DNA of 64,000 bases from Marinobacter flavimaris (GCF_002933295.1 NZ_PSSW01000007.1:1-64000), one strand, 5' to 3'. Shown: positions 1 through 8,197, counted from the first letter of the stretch. Numbers and translations: made by a program. The notes: generated from the sequence alone by a model not told the origin.

Positions 1-123
1 GGCTCTGGCACTACAATCACGAACGACCCAATATGGGACTCGGAGGGATTACTCCTCAACAGAAGTTGGCCATGATGGCCTGAGGTCTACTTTTGAACCC
101 CGCTAAAAATGGGGGGATTACCA
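1..123 (+). mobile_element. 3' end of an IS3-family insertion sequence
   Basis: The window opens inside the last codons of an IS3-type transposase. About 40 bases after its stop codon comes a run resembling an IS3 terminal inverted repeat (CTACTTTTGAACCCCGCTAA, then a G-rich block and a CA end near 123). Only the right end is visible, so element length, left end and target duplication cannot be judged. The boundary at 123 is an estimate from the usual TG...CA ends of this family. Confidence 0.7.
3..83 (+). CDS. IS3-family transposase OrfB, C-terminal fragment (cut by window edge)
   Basis: The reading frame entering from the left edge ends in LWHYNHERPNMGLGGITPQQ followed by a few residues and a TGA stop. 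The W-YN-RP-LGG-TP pattern is the hallmark C-terminus of the IS3/IS911 integrase-fold transposase (rve_3 region). Only 26 residues are visible; the catalytic DDE residues lie outside the window. The protein would catalyse IS excision and insertion. Whether the copy is intact cannot be told. Confidence 0.85.
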   Translation, partial: LWHYNHERPNMGLGGITPQQKLAMMA

Positions 124-241
124 CCTGATGTGATGTATACCGCAAAGCAATTTTTTCTGAGGACGGGAAACCAAGAGAATAACCATCAAGCCAATACGGC
201 GATGCTGTCTAACTTAATTCTCTTAAAAGGTGGAATATCAC

Positions 242-385
242 ATGAACGCAATCAACAAGTTCTTTCTCGTTTTCTCTGTAATCGCTTTCTCTGCTTTCGC
301 ACAGGCTGAAGGTGTAAGCCAGGAAGATATCGAACGTGGAAACAATCCAGCGATCGAAACAGTCGAGCTTGGTATCAGCAACTAA
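242..385 (+). CDS. small secreted peptide, 47 aa, unknown function
   Basis: This short gene is supported by a good ribosome site (AAAAGGTGG, about 7 bases before ATG), a clear signal peptide (KFFLVFSVIAFSAFAQA, cleavage likely after AQA or QAE), and an intrinsic terminator just after the stop. The mature part would be only about 25 residues, acidic, with no cysteine (EGVSQEDIERGNNPAIETVE). It belongs to no family I recognise. It begins about 120 bases after the IS3 end, so its promoter may lie within or be affected by the insertion. It would be exported to the periplasm; its role is unknown. Confidence 0.7.
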   Translation: MNAINKFFLVFSVIAFSAFAQAEGVSQEDIERGNNPAIETVELGISN

Positions 386-403
386 GCTGATTACAACGAA
401 GAA

Positions 404-432
404 GGGCGGTCAAAGTGACCGCCCTTTTTTTT
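404..432 (+). terminator. intrinsic terminator of the 47-aa peptide gene
   Basis: A GGGCGGTCA stem, AAG loop and TGACCGCCC arm are followed by eight T residues, 18 bases after the stop of the small peptide gene. Confidence 0.92.
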
Positions 433-496
433 GCCTGGTTCGCTCACCAGTTTTCGTTAGCCGGAAGGCATAAAATGGAGCGGCGAACGCCGCTCT

Positions 497-1255
497 TTAG
501 GTGAAAGAAACCAGTACCAGGAGACCGAAGAACACACTGATCACGGTCGTCAATCCGGACAGGCCTTCTTTGTCAGCGCCTCCCGTTACCCAACGCCTCA
601 GCGCCTTCAGAAAGCGCCTGGGCGTGTAAATGTTTTTGCGATAATTGCTCTGGTAGTAATGCACAAGAAACAAAGGCATGGATTCACTATCGAAACGATG
701 CCAGAGCTTCAGAACTCCAAGGATATCCTTGCGACAAGCCCAGCCCTGAAGGGGTGTTGGGAGCCAACTCAGGGGAATGGCTGAGCCGAAATCGATGATT
801 GCAGGGTCGCCACGCCCCGAAACCAGAATGTTTCCGGAATTGCCAAGGTCCATGTGGGCCACGCCATGCTGGTGCAGGGTTTTCACATCCGTGAAAAGCT
901 GTGAGAAAAAGTTGTCCGGTACACCCTTGCCTGCCGCAATCTCCTTTACCGGCCTTCCCTCGATCAGACGATAATGGATGGTGGGCGCGGCGTCTGATGG
1001 GCGCCTGACCTGATCGGGGGTGAAATCCAGGTGCTCGACTTTCCTCAGCATTCTGTACTCATGGGATGCAAGGAACCGGAAGTATGCCCCGAGAAGGCCC
1101 CGGGAGAATCGGAAAGCCTTGTACACGTCCCTGTTGCCACTCTGATCAGCATTTAAAGAAATGATTGGCTTGTACCATTTCTGGTCAGCGGTATCGGTGA
1201 TTGCAGCAGGCTTCCAGCTGGAGCCCATAGACGAGCAGTTCGTTTGGCCGTTCAT
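497..1255 (-). CDS. RIO/LPS-kinase-like protein kinase-fold protein with C-terminal hydrophobic tail
   Basis: A 252-residue protein with a minimal kinase fold. A candidate ATP-binding lysine is at VYKAF (K46), the catalytic loop is HMDLGNSGN (H134, D136, N141), and the metal-binding motif is DFG at 155-157. The length and HxDxxxxN layout fit the RIO/BUD32/WaaP-InaA group that phosphorylates lipopolysaccharide sugars or proteins; the substrate is unknown. The last ~17 residues (TTVISVFFGLLVLVSFT) form a hydrophobic tail that could anchor it to the inner membrane. I chose ATG at 1255 because GGAGGGAG precedes it; a TTG 39 bases upstream is in frame but has no such site. It stands alone, reverse strand. 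Confidence 0.75.
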   Translation of the reverse strand: MNGQTNCSSMGSSWKPAAITDTADQKWYKPIISLNADQSGNRDVYKAFRFSRGLLGAYFRFLASHEYRMLRKVEHLDFTPDQVRRPSDAAPTIHYRLIEGRPVKEIAAGKGVPDNFFSQLFTDVKTLHQHGVAHMDLGNSGNILVSGRGDPAIIDFGSAIPLSWLPTPLQGWACRKDILGVLKLWHRFDSESMPLFLVHYYQSNYRKNIYTPRRFLKALRRWVTGGADKEGLSGLTTVISVFFGLLVLVSFT

Positions 1256-1446
1256 TCTCCCTCCCAACTCCAAAAAATGCAGATTATTGGGCAAGCTGGC
1301 CGGATCAATCGTGGTTCAACCGAGCCCTTGCCAATGCCGCAATTCGCGACATCTGCTTAGGATTATTGGGAGTTTTCGGGAGGCTGAATAATTCCGTTGC
1401 CGTATCTTTGTCATCACGGAAAATGATGAGTGAATGTTTAATTGTT

Positions 1447-2400
1447 TCAGGCGATGGCTTTTACTGCAGACCGGCCACAGGGCGAGTTGGTCATAATGTC
1501 GTGCCAGCGCTCGCGAAGGAGCCGTTCCACGTGGTTCCGCAACCACACGATTCCGGGATCACGGTCGTGGCGTGTGTGCCAGATGAGATACAGGCTGGTT
1601 GGATCTACTTCGAAAGGCAACTGCCCCATCCATAGCCCATCCACGAAGCCACAATCCTGGCTTATCAACTCGGGGACCGCTGCGATCAGGTTTGAATCCC
1701 TGAGGACCTGGGGAACAATCGAAAAATGGTTTACCGTCGCGGCAATGCGTCGGCTCTGGCCCTTCTGATCAAGGTAGCTGTCCACGAATCCGTGCGCATC
1801 CCCCGACATAGTCACGAGCAGGTGCCGGGCCTGGAGAAATTCCTCCATGGTAATCTGCCTGCCAGCCAGCGGGTGGTCGGCGCGCATCGCCAGAACATAC
1901 CCGCCTTCAAACAACCACGTACTTCGCAAACTGTGATCGTGCTGGGTAAGCATGCCAACCGCGAGATCAACATGCGCCTCGCGCAAATCTTCGTACGTGC
2001 CCTCCGGCGTGTAGGGGACGGCGTGGATATCAACCCCCGGCGCCTGGTCCTCAAGAAGTTCAATCAGCTGTCGCCAGATCATTTCAACAGTCACATCCGT
2101 GACCGCTATGCGGAATTTCCGCTTTGAGGTTGCCGGATCAAACTGCGTGGCACTCACCGCATTCGTCAATGCGTACATGTGATCCCCCACCTGATCCCAC
2201 AGACTGAGCGCGTAAGACGTTGGCTCGATGTTACGACCCTTTCGCACAAACAATGGATCGTTCCAGATCTGGCGCATTCGGGAAATCGCATTGGAGACGG
2301 CAGGCTGAGTCATGGAAAGTCGATCAGCTGCTCGGGTCACGGAGCGTTCGGTCATGATCGCATCAAAAATGTACAACAGCTGAAGTTCTTGCGTTTTCAT
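1447..2400 (-). CDS. LysR-family transcriptional regulator (paralogue of the one at 17963-18943)
   Basis: A 317-residue LysR regulator. The N-terminal winged helix-turn-helix covers about residues 6-65 (TRAADRLSMTQPAVSNAISR), followed by a periplasmic-binding-like effector domain. The N-terminal style (LLYIFDAIMTERSVTRAADR) resembles the NodD/LeuO/PnbR-type subgroup. It shares long identical stretches with the second LysR in this window, such as TMSG-AHG, VTVNHFS/ATVNHFS and WHTRHDRDPGI, so the two are clear paralogues. No divergent partner gene lies directly upstream, so its target is not obvious; thioredoxin and LpxR genes follow upstream on the same strand. The effector is unknown. Confidence 0.93.
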   Translation of the reverse strand: MKTQELQLLYIFDAIMTERSVTRAADRLSMTQPAVSNAISRMRQIWNDPLFVRKGRNIEPTSYALSLWDQVGDHMYALTNAVSATQFDPATSKRKFRIAVTDVTVEMIWRQLIELLEDQAPGVDIHAVPYTPEGTYEDLREAHVDLAVGMLTQHDHSLRSTWLFEGGYVLAMRADHPLAGRQITMEEFLQARHLLVTMSGDAHGFVDSYLDQKGQSRRIAATVNHFSIVPQVLRDSNLIAAVPELISQDCGFVDGLWMGQLPFEVDPTSLYLIWHTRHDRDPGIVWLRNHVERLLRERWHDIMTNSPCGRSAVKAIA

Positions 2401-2473
2401 TCAACGTTCCTGAAGGATGGACCCTGACAAGTCTGGCCCGGAAGAACCCGAACCGCAATTGCAGTATGAAGAA

Positions 2474-2491
2474 GCCTCCCGATGGGGAGGC
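2474..2491 (-). terminator. probable terminator after thioredoxin gene
   Basis: A GCCTCCC/GGGAGGC hairpin with a 4-base loop lies 13 bases past the stop of the reverse-strand thioredoxin gene. The following T tract on that strand is weak (TTCTTC). Confidence 0.5.
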
Positions 2492-2503
2492 CGCTGAAGA
2501 GGT

Positions 2504-2827
2504 TTACAAGTTTCCTTTCACGAACGTTCTCAGTTCACTCAGACTGCCGGCACCGGTTTTCTGGGCAATCACGCCACCATCCTGAAACAGTGCCAACGTT
2601 GGGATGCCCCTGATACGCATTTTCGCAGTCACATCGGGACTGTCGTCGACGTTCACTTTGGCGATGGTCAGCTCATCGCCAAACTCATCAGCGATTGCCT
2701 CCAACATGGGAGCTACTGTTTTACAGGGACCACACCAGGGTGCCCAGAAATCGACCAGCACAGGGCGATCACTCTGTACAACGGCCTGCTCAAAATTTAC
2801 ATCGGTTACTTCGATCATGTTGCTCAT
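2504..2827 (-). CDS. trxA: thioredoxin
   Basis: A 107-residue cytoplasmic thioredoxin with the complete fold. The active site is WAPWCGPCKT, there is a cis-proline loop (RGIPTLALF), and the typical VDFWAPW strand precedes the active site. It reduces protein disulfides using electrons from thioredoxin reductase. No signal peptide is present. The start at 2827 (MSNMIEVTD) has AGGAG 9 bases upstream; an in-frame start three codons earlier lacks a site. A second thioredoxin (13259-13597) is a divergent paralogue with WCAPCKV. This copy is closer to the housekeeping TrxA type, but the absence of rho downstream argues against it being the only trxA of the genome. Confidence 0.93.
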   Translation of the reverse strand: MSNMIEVTDVNFEQAVVQSDRPVLVDFWAPWCGPCKTVAPMLEAIADEFGDELTIAKVNVDDSPDVTAKMRIRGIPTLALFQDGGVIAQKTGAGSLSELRTFVKGNL

Positions 2828-2944
2828 AAGTTCCACTCCTTTTACAAATAGATTGGTTCACACACTGCAGCCGGCTGCGCGGAAAAACCAATTACTGGAC
2901 GGTATAAGTTCTATTTCCCCTAATGATGAGTGTCGGTCCGGACT

Positions 2945-3970
2945 TCAAAGCCGTTTGCTGAATACCAGCCCGCCCCAGGCCAGCGTGCGATTTCCCGTCC
3001 CGGATTTGATTTCGGAACTCTGAACACGCAACACATAACTGAGCTCGGTGCCCGCCAGGAAACTGTGGGTATAACCAGCCCATACTTCAGCCAGCAGGAT
3101 GTTCAGATCATTGGCATCCAGTTCATGGTCCGATTCGCGAAACTGGCCTTGTAGAAAGGCGTTGTAAGCCCGGGCTTTCACCGACACCCCGCCCCAGAAA
3201 TAATTCTCACGTCCGCCTGGTGCAGAAACTCCGGGCGCACGCTCACCGTAGGCCATCAGCTCGGGGTTAAATCGGTTGTCCGGAGAGGAAATCAGGCCAT
3301 CCCGGAAAACCAATGCTGCTCCAAACTCGGTCAGGTATCCGACCGATCCGAAATAGGTCACTTTAAACTTTTGATCCGACTGGCTGGCATCCAGGTACTG
3401 GTGATACGCCGCCGAGTATCGGAAAGTCGGCTCACCACCATTCGAGATCTGATGGTCCCAACCGTTCGCGCGGTCGCTACCTACCACTTTGTGGACCGCG
3501 TTCTGGCCGGATTTGAATACATCGAGTCCCAGAACACCCACGGTCATGGATGTCGTCCAGCCCGAATCGACGCCGAGAGCCTGGTAACTCTGGCTTGAGG
3601 ACAGGTAGACCAGACTGCTGTAGGGCCGATCACTACGATCAATCTCGGATTCCTTGATTTCCTCAGGGGTGAAGCCATACACCCCCAGCTCAATCGCGGC
3701 GCTTTGCGGGCTCCCTTCCTCTTGACCCAGATAGGGCAACACAAAACTGTCCAGACCCTGGCTCACCCTGGACACCGGATTCCCAATGAAATCCTCGGAA
3801 TTGGAGGAATAGGTAATCGCTACACCCGCGGTGTAATCCCGATCCGTTTGCGTTGGCGCGAACAGGTCGTTGTCCGTGGAGAGCGCAAGCACCGAATCCG
3901 CCGACTCTGCCAGCGCTGACGAAGCCAAAACAACGCCCATAAGAGAAACGGTCAAAAATCGAAAAATCAT
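2945..3970 (-). CDS. lpxR: lipid A deacylase LpxR family outer-membrane protein (DUF2219)
   Basis: A 341-residue protein with an N-terminal signal peptide (FLTVSLMGVVLASSALA) followed by the DNDLF-----TDRDYTAG block that defines the LpxR/DUF2219 family. The rest is rich in alternating beta-strand segments and ends in an aromatic/hydrophobic C-terminus typical of a 12-strand outer-membrane barrel. LpxR enzymes remove the 3'-acyloxyacyl chain from lipid A in the outer leaflet, using a calcium-dependent histidine; candidate ligands include the early N and D residues. The ATG at 3970 has GGAG 6 bases before it. The residue-level catalytic assignment is not checked. Confidence 0.82.
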   Translation of the reverse strand: MIFRFLTVSLMGVVLASSALAESADSVLALSTDNDLFAPTQTDRDYTAGVAITYSSNSEDFIGNPVSRVSQGLDSFVLPYLGQEEGSPQSAAIELGVYGFTPEEIKESEIDRSDRPYSSLVYLSSSQSYQALGVDSGWTTSMTVGVLGLDVFKSGQNAVHKVVGSDRANGWDHQISNGGEPTFRYSAAYHQYLDASQSDQKFKVTYFGSVGYLTEFGAALVFRDGLISSPDNRFNPELMAYGERAPGVSAPGGRENYFWGGVSVKARAYNAFLQGQFRESDHELDANDLNILLAEVWAGYTHSFLAGTELSYVLRVQSSEIKSGTGNRTLAWGGLVFSKRL

Positions 3971-4262
3971 AGCCAACTCCGAAATTGTGTCGGTAGAAAA
4001 GATGGCTGCTATTTTTCGAACTCCTGGCCCTCAGAACTAATCAAGCGTTGATATTTAAAACATCACCTCGGTTGATAGATAAGTAGTAATACGTGCGGTT
4101 TTTGGGCAGTCGTAATCAACCCCCATCACTGGCAATGATGTTTGCCATACCGTTTCAGAATTATTCCTCCACATTGTTCAGTCCCACAATTTGCTCATCT
4201 GATATCCGACCGATTCCGGTATCGGAGTCAGCTAAATCAACTCAAACTGTGGAGAATTGAAA
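3971..4262. other. intergenic region between divergent lpxR and the 83-aa peptide gene
   Basis: This 292-base gap has no convincing gene. It must hold the promoters of two divergent genes. A CCGAT-TCCGGT-ATCGG dyad at 4209-4224 lies about 40 bases before the peptide start and could be an operator. AT-rich stretches around 4050-4090 could serve the reverse-strand lpxR promoter. Nothing stronger was seen. Confidence 0.4.
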
Positions 4263-4514
4263 ATGCGTAAATTTGCACTGGTTACCCTGGCTTCCCTTAT
4301 TACCGTGGCTGCCCTGCCCGCTCATGCGACCCTCGCAGACCGCAAATCAGACGAACCTCGCTCCGAGCAGGCTCAGCCCGCTCCCTACAGCGGCCAAATC
4401 GTGATTCGCGGTGAGATTCAGGATCGCGACGCCGACAACCATGCGGCCAAACCTGCTCCGTACAGCGGTCAGATCGTTATCCGTGGCCAGGTGCAGCCCG
4501 AAAGCCACGGTTGA
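4263..4514 (+). CDS. small secreted repeat protein with two PYSGQIVIRG units, 83 aa
   Basis: An 83-residue protein with a signal peptide (FALVTLASLITVAALPAHA) and a mature part starting TLADRKSDEPRSE. It contains two near-identical 12-residue units, PAPYSGQIVIRGEI and PAPYSGQIVIRGQV, separated by an acidic linker (QDRDADNHAAK). There is no cysteine. GGAG lies 8 bases before the ATG. A 56-residue relative at 17715-17885 has LADRKSD and a single PYSGQKVIRGQV unit, so this is a real family. I do not recognise it. Export to the periplasm is likely; a short repeated beta-hairpin or ligand-binding motif is possible. Confidence 0.8.
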   Translation: MRKFALVTLASLITVAALPAHATLADRKSDEPRSEQAQPAPYSGQIVIRGEIQDRDADNHAAKPAPYSGQIVIRGQVQPESHG

Positions 4515-4572
4515 GTCTCAGATGTCTCATTTGCGTCCTGGCACCATGGACGGTGCTTTTTTCAGTCTCGGG

Positions 4573-5403
4573 TTATGGTCGGAACGGTGAATGTGTAAAT
4601 TCGACGATCTCTCGAACGACTTCCGGATTCCGCAACAGCCGGCTATGGCCATACCCCGTTGTATGGGTTAAACGGCTCCTTGGAAACGCCTCGTTCAGTG
4701 CAACGGATTCAGTAACCGGAACTTCCGAATCCGAATCATCATGGATGAGCAAAACGGGTACCTCGATTCCAGGCGCAAGCGCAATCAGATCCAATCGATC
4801 AACACTCAGTCCTACCGTTTCTTCCATGTCGCGAACAAAAAGACGTTTACTGCGCTCGCCAAGATTTACAAACCGGGCGAATCGACTTAGCACGCCCTCT
4901 ATCGTTGCCGGGCCTGAAACCAGTACCAGACGGTCGAAGCACCCCCTGGCGGATTGGGCGTATACAAGGGCCGCAGCGCCCAGTGAATGCCCGATCGCAA
5001 CATCAAAAGAACTCCCCACGTATTCATGGGCGTCCAGAACGGCCTCAATAAACCGTCCGGGATGAGATTTGGTGGCCGTTGAATCGCCATGGCCGGCCGG
5101 ATGAACCGCATAAACGGTGCATTCATCCGGATCAATCTCACGGATCAGATCCCTGAATTGACCGATCCAACCCGACCACCCATGAAGGACCAGAACTTTC
5201 TTTGGCCCACTCCCATAAATTGACAGCAAGCCATCGTTATTGAGTGGCACCACCCTCTCAAACAATTCACGGGATGAGGCGCGCCTTTCGACCTTGATTC
5301 GGGGACTGGTCATCAATCCGACAGCTTTTGATGCCGCGCTGGATGGCAGCAATCGGCTGTAAACACCGAACGCAGCCTGAAACATATTCAGAGAAAGGTT
5401 CAT
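4573..5403 (-). CDS. alpha/beta hydrolase
   Basis: A 276-residue alpha/beta-hydrolase fold protein. The HGWSG oxyanion-loop motif lies near residue 74, the nucleophile elbow GHSLG has its serine at 140, a candidate acid is in HDDSDSEVP (about 222-225), and the histidine is in GYGHSRLL (H253). The order and spacing fit an esterase or lipase-like enzyme; the substrate cannot be read from sequence. No signal peptide is obvious, so it is probably cytoplasmic. It sits on the reverse strand, convergent with the peptide gene at 4263-4514 and divergent from the glutaredoxin gene. Confidence 0.88.
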   Translation of the reverse strand: MNLSLNMFQAAFGVYSRLLPSSAASKAVGLMTSPRIKVERRASSRELFERVVPLNNDGLLSIYGSGPKKVLVLHGWSGWIGQFRDLIREIDPDECTVYAVHPAGHGDSTATKSHPGRFIEAVLDAHEYVGSSFDVAIGHSLGAAALVYAQSARGCFDRLVLVSGPATIEGVLSRFARFVNLGERSKRLFVRDMEETVGLSVDRLDLIALAPGIEVPVLLIHDDSDSEVPVTESVALNEAFPRSRLTHTTGYGHSRLLRNPEVVREIVEFTHSPFRP

Positions 5404-5623
5404 TTCCGTCTTCCTAAATTAGTTGAACACCGGTTCTTCATCTTTATAAAGTGTATATACATCTTCAAAGACGATGCAAGCGTTAGTTGTTCATTTCTTG
5501 TACACGCAATCGCCTCAAGCGCCGAGTTCAGACAGATGGATAATTTTTCCAACCGTCCTGCCACCTCCTCCTTGGTCAAACTGCGGAGAATGGCACTCAC
5601 ATTCACGACCAGGGAGACAGCTC

Positions 5624-5917
5624 ATGTCTGTCAGCTCACAAGCCACATCGTTTTCTTTGTACCACTACCGTTCATGCCCTTTTTGCGCATACACCCGCTC
5701 TGCGATGAAGCACATCGACATCGAAGTGGAAGAACGTGATATCGCCAGAAACCCGGCCTACCGCGAGGAACTGATCAAAGGTGGCGGCAGGGCACAGGTT
5801 CCTTGCCTGAGAATTGAATCGAACAGAGAGGTTCGCTGGCTGTACGAATCCCGGGACATCGTGCATTACCTCCAGCGCCATGCCGCCCAGTCGGCTGATC
5901 ACAATCAAACCTTGTGA
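5624..5917 (+). CDS. glutaredoxin-like protein
   Basis: A 97-residue glutaredoxin-fold protein. The redox motif is SCPFCAYTR near the N-terminus (dithiol CPFC), the cis-proline loop is AQVPCL, and the ESRDIVHYL segment near the end resembles the glutathione-binding turn and last helix. It would reduce disulfides or glutathione mixed disulfides. Start at 5624 is set by AGGGAGAC just upstream; a longer frame runs to 5474 but has no ribosome site and no family similarity. It is 30 bases upstream of the Lpd-like flavoprotein, so the two and the NrtS-like gene likely form one operon. Confidence 0.88.
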   Translation: MSVSSQATSFSLYHYRSCPFCAYTRSAMKHIDIEVEERDIARNPAYREELIKGGGRAQVPCLRIESNREVRWLYESRDIVHYLQRHAAQSADHNQTL

Positions 5918-5947
5918 ACGATCCTCACAACATTCAGGAGAGCGAAA

Positions 5948-7369
5948 ATGCTCAAACGCAAAGTTGATGTTGCCATTATTGGCACAGGCACAGCCGGTAT
6001 GGGTGCCTATCGCGAAGCTCGCAAACATACCGACAGCATCGCGCTGATTGAAGGGAGTCACTATGGCACCACTTGCGCACGTGTCGGCTGCATGCCCAGT
6101 AAGCTTCTGATTGCCGCCGCAGAAGCCTCCCATGGCGCCAGGCATGCGGGGATTTTCGGGCTTAATGTCCCGACGGTTGAAACCGACGGTGCTGCGGTCA
6201 TGGAACGCGTTAGAAGAGAACGCGACCGGTTCGTCGGGTTTGTTGTTGACGATGTCGACGAGTTTGACGATAGCCATAAGGTGCGTGGTTACGCACGGTT
6301 CGTGGATACCCATCGTTTGCAGATTGATAACGGTCTTGAAATCACTGCCGACCGGATTGTTATTGCAACAGGTTCCAGACCGTTTATTCCTGAAGTACTG
6401 GAGGGCGCGGGTAACCGCCTGCTCGTTAACGACGATGTATTCGAACTGGAACATCTTCCGACATCCGTACTTGTTGTCGGGGCCGGTGTTATCGGTCTGG
6501 AATTGGGGCAGGCCCTAAGCCGACTCAACGTCAACGTTACGATGCTGTCGCGCAACGAATCGGTCGGTGGAATTGCCGACTCCGAAATCCGGAAAATTGC
6601 TGCGGATACTTTCCAGTCCGAATTTGATCTCGTCCTTCACGCGGAAGTTCTCGCAGCAAAGGAAACCCTGAACGGCGTGCAGGTGACCTATCGCACATCC
6701 GGAGGCATCGTTCACACGGTAGTGGTTGATTATGTACTGGCCGCAACCGGTCGCATTCCCAACACTGACAAACTCGGCCTCGAGAATACCGGCATCGCCC
6801 TGGATGCCCGCGGCGTTCCAGACTCTGATCGGTACACCATGCAAACCAGTGCACCGCACATATTCATTGCGGGTGACGCCAACAATGAGTTGCCCCTGTT
6901 ACATGAGGCTTCAGATGAGGGGCGTATCGCGGGCAGCAACGCGGGAACCTTTCCCACTGTGGAACGCGGCCATCGAAGTGCCGGGTTGGGCGTTGTCTTT
7001 TCCGACCCCCAGGTTGCCAGCATAGGCAAGCGAGCGCACGAATTGGCGCCACACACCTTCATCACTGGGGCGGTCAGCTTTCACAACCAGGGAAGAAGCC
7101 GCGTAATGGCCAAAAACCAGGGCATGCTCAAGGTCTACGCAGACAAGCACAGCGGCATTCTGCTTGGCGCAGAAATGTTTGGACCGGCTGCGGAGCATAT
7201 TGGTCACCTTCTGGCCTGGGCCGTGCAACAGTCTCTAACGGTAAACGAGATACTCGGGATGCCTTTCTATCACCCGGTTATTGAAGAAGGTGTTCGCACC
7301 GCCTTCCGGAATGCGGCAGAACAGTTGAAAAAGATAGAACGTGAGGAGGCATCCCATGCAGTTGCTTGA
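5948..7369 (+). CDS. dihydrolipoamide dehydrogenase-like pyridine nucleotide-disulfide oxidoreductase
   Basis: A 473-residue flavoprotein of the Lpd/mercuric reductase family. An FAD-binding GTGTAGM motif is at the N-terminus, the redox disulfide is in TTCARVGCMPSKL, an NAD(P)-binding GAGVIGLELG lies mid-protein, the second FAD segment is IFIAGDAN, and the C-terminal interface domain carries the catalytic HPVIEEG. This sequence type is annotated as dihydrolipoyl dehydrogenase in many gammaproteobacteria, but it is not in an E1-E2 operon here; it follows a glutaredoxin gene and overlaps an NrtS-like gene. It may serve a thiol-reduction role rather than an oxo-acid dehydrogenase. The bkd operon in this window lacks its own E3, so it could also supply that. 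Confidence 0.85.
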   Translation: MLKRKVDVAIIGTGTAGMGAYREARKHTDSIALIEGSHYGTTCARVGCMPSKLLIAAAEASHGARHAGIFGLNVPTVETDGAAVMERVRRERDRFVGFVVDDVDEFDDSHKVRGYARFVDTHRLQIDNGLEITADRIVIATGSRPFIPEVLEGAGNRLLVNDDVFELEHLPTSVLVVGAGVIGLELGQALSRLNVNVTMLSRNESVGGIADSEIRKIAADTFQSEFDLVLHAEVLAAKETLNGVQVTYRTSGGIVHTVVVDYVLAATGRIPNTDKLGLENTGIALDARGVPDSDRYTMQTSAPHIFIAGDANNELPLLHEASDEGRIAGSNAGTFPTVERGHRSAGLGVVFSDPQVASIGKRAHELAPHTFITGAVSFHNQGRSRVMAKNQGMLKVYADKHSGILLGAEMFGPAAEHIGHLLAWAVQQSLTVNEILGMPFYHPVIEEGVRTAFRNAAEQLKKIEREEASHAVA

Positions 7370-7601
7370 ACTGTTCCGGCGTTACCACAAACAGGCGGCA
7401 AAGGTTGCCCTTGTAGTAGGTTCGATTCTATTGCTGATCAACCAACATGATGCGCTGTTTGGATATCAGAAAATTCAATGGCTGCCGGCAGTCTTGACCT
7501 ACTGCGTCCCATTCTGCGTTTTCATGCTCGGTAAACTGTCCAGCGAACGGGATTGCCAGAGATCCTCCGGACTGAATGTGCCCGTTTCAAGGTATCGTTA
7601 A
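7356..7601 (+). CDS. NrtS-like short membrane protein
   Basis: An 81-residue protein with two predicted membrane segments (about AKVALVVGSILLLINQ and WLPAVLTYCVPFCVFMLG). The AKVALVVGSILLLIN-----ALF and LTYCVPFCV pattern matches my memory of the NrtS family, short proteins described in cyanobacteria as nitrate/nitrite transporters. The start at 7356 is favoured because GAGGAG lies 8 bases before it; a GTG at 7341 is in frame but has no site. The gene overlaps the end of the Lpd-like gene by 14 bases, indicating translational coupling. A nitrate role is inference only; no other nitrogen genes are near. Confidence 0.65.
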   Translation: MQLLELFRRYHKQAAKVALVVGSILLLINQHDALFGYQKIQWLPAVLTYCVPFCVFMLGKLSSERDCQRSSGLNVPVSRYR

Positions 7602-7614
7602 CCACTCGAATATT

Positions 7615-7637
7615 GCCGCACTGTGTCTCAGTGCGGC
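7615..7637. terminator. possible terminator between convergent genes
   Basis: A 9-bp stem (GCCGCACTG/CAGTGCGGC, 5-base loop) sits between the NrtS-like gene and the TetR gene and overlaps the last TetR codons. The T tract is poor on both strands, so termination is uncertain. Confidence 0.4.
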
Positions 7638-8197
7638 GATATCATTCTTGAGGCAACCCCCTTAGCCTTTAGTGCTGCGTCCAGATCGCCTTCAACATGC
7701 GCTTTTACAATGGCGCCCTCTTTCAACAAAAACAGCGCATTAGCCAACTCTTCTGCATCGGCTTCTGAACTGCAGATTTCCCGGGTGTGCTGCTTCAGGA
7801 GTTCAAAAATCCTGGTCTTATGAGCCGCACATCGTTTGTGTACCGGGTGCTCGGGATCGCTGTACTCACCACAGGTATTGATAAAGAAGCACCCATAGAA
7901 ACGATGCAGTGTCGGTACGCGATTGTTAAACCAATCATGCACCGCATCAAACATCTCCATGAGTGCCTCTCTTCCCGCGGGCTGACTGCTCATTCGCGAC
8001 TCCAACCATTGGAAAAACAGTTTGTCGCGATGCTCGACAGCAGCCTCTACCAGGCTGTCCTTGCTCTCGAAATGATTGTAGAGCGTTTGCTTTGCTACAC
8101 CTGACTCCTGGAGCACCTGGTTAATACCGATAGCGTGGATCCCATGTTCATAGAACAGTCTCAATGCCGTATCAATTAAAACCTGTCTTCGTCCCAT
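7628..8197 (-). CDS. TetR-family transcriptional repressor
   Basis: A 189-residue TetR/AcrR regulator. The N-terminal helix-turn-helix covers about residues 8-50 (IGINQVLQESGVAKQTLYNH), followed by an all-helical ligand-binding and dimerisation domain (a TetR_C type found in YcdC-like and oxidative-response regulators, with two Cys near FINTCGEY and HKRCAAHK). Two TAGAC-N6-GTCTA dyads lie 43-84 bases upstream of its start, which fits autoregulation and possibly control of the divergent sigma factor gene. The ligand is unknown; cysteines in the effector domain leave open electrophile or thiol sensing. Confidence 0.93.
   Translation of the reverse strand: MGRRQVLIDTALRLFYEHGIHAIGINQVLQESGVAKQTLYNHFESKDSLVEAAVEHRDKLFFQWLESRMSSQPAGREALMEMFDAVHDWFNNRVPTLHRFYGCFFINTCGEYSDPEHPVHKRCAAHKTRIFELLKQHTREICSSEADAEELANALFLLKEGAIVKAHVEGDLDAALKAKGVASRMISPH

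Noticed and set aside
109..309. A 66-codon forward frame at the IS3 end
   Set aside because: It starts inside the terminal repeat of the IS and is out of frame with the 47-aa secreted peptide, which has better support.
5400..5606. A 68-codon reverse frame between the hydrolase and glutaredoxin genes
   Set aside because: It has no ribosome site, overlaps the promoter gap, and shows no family features.
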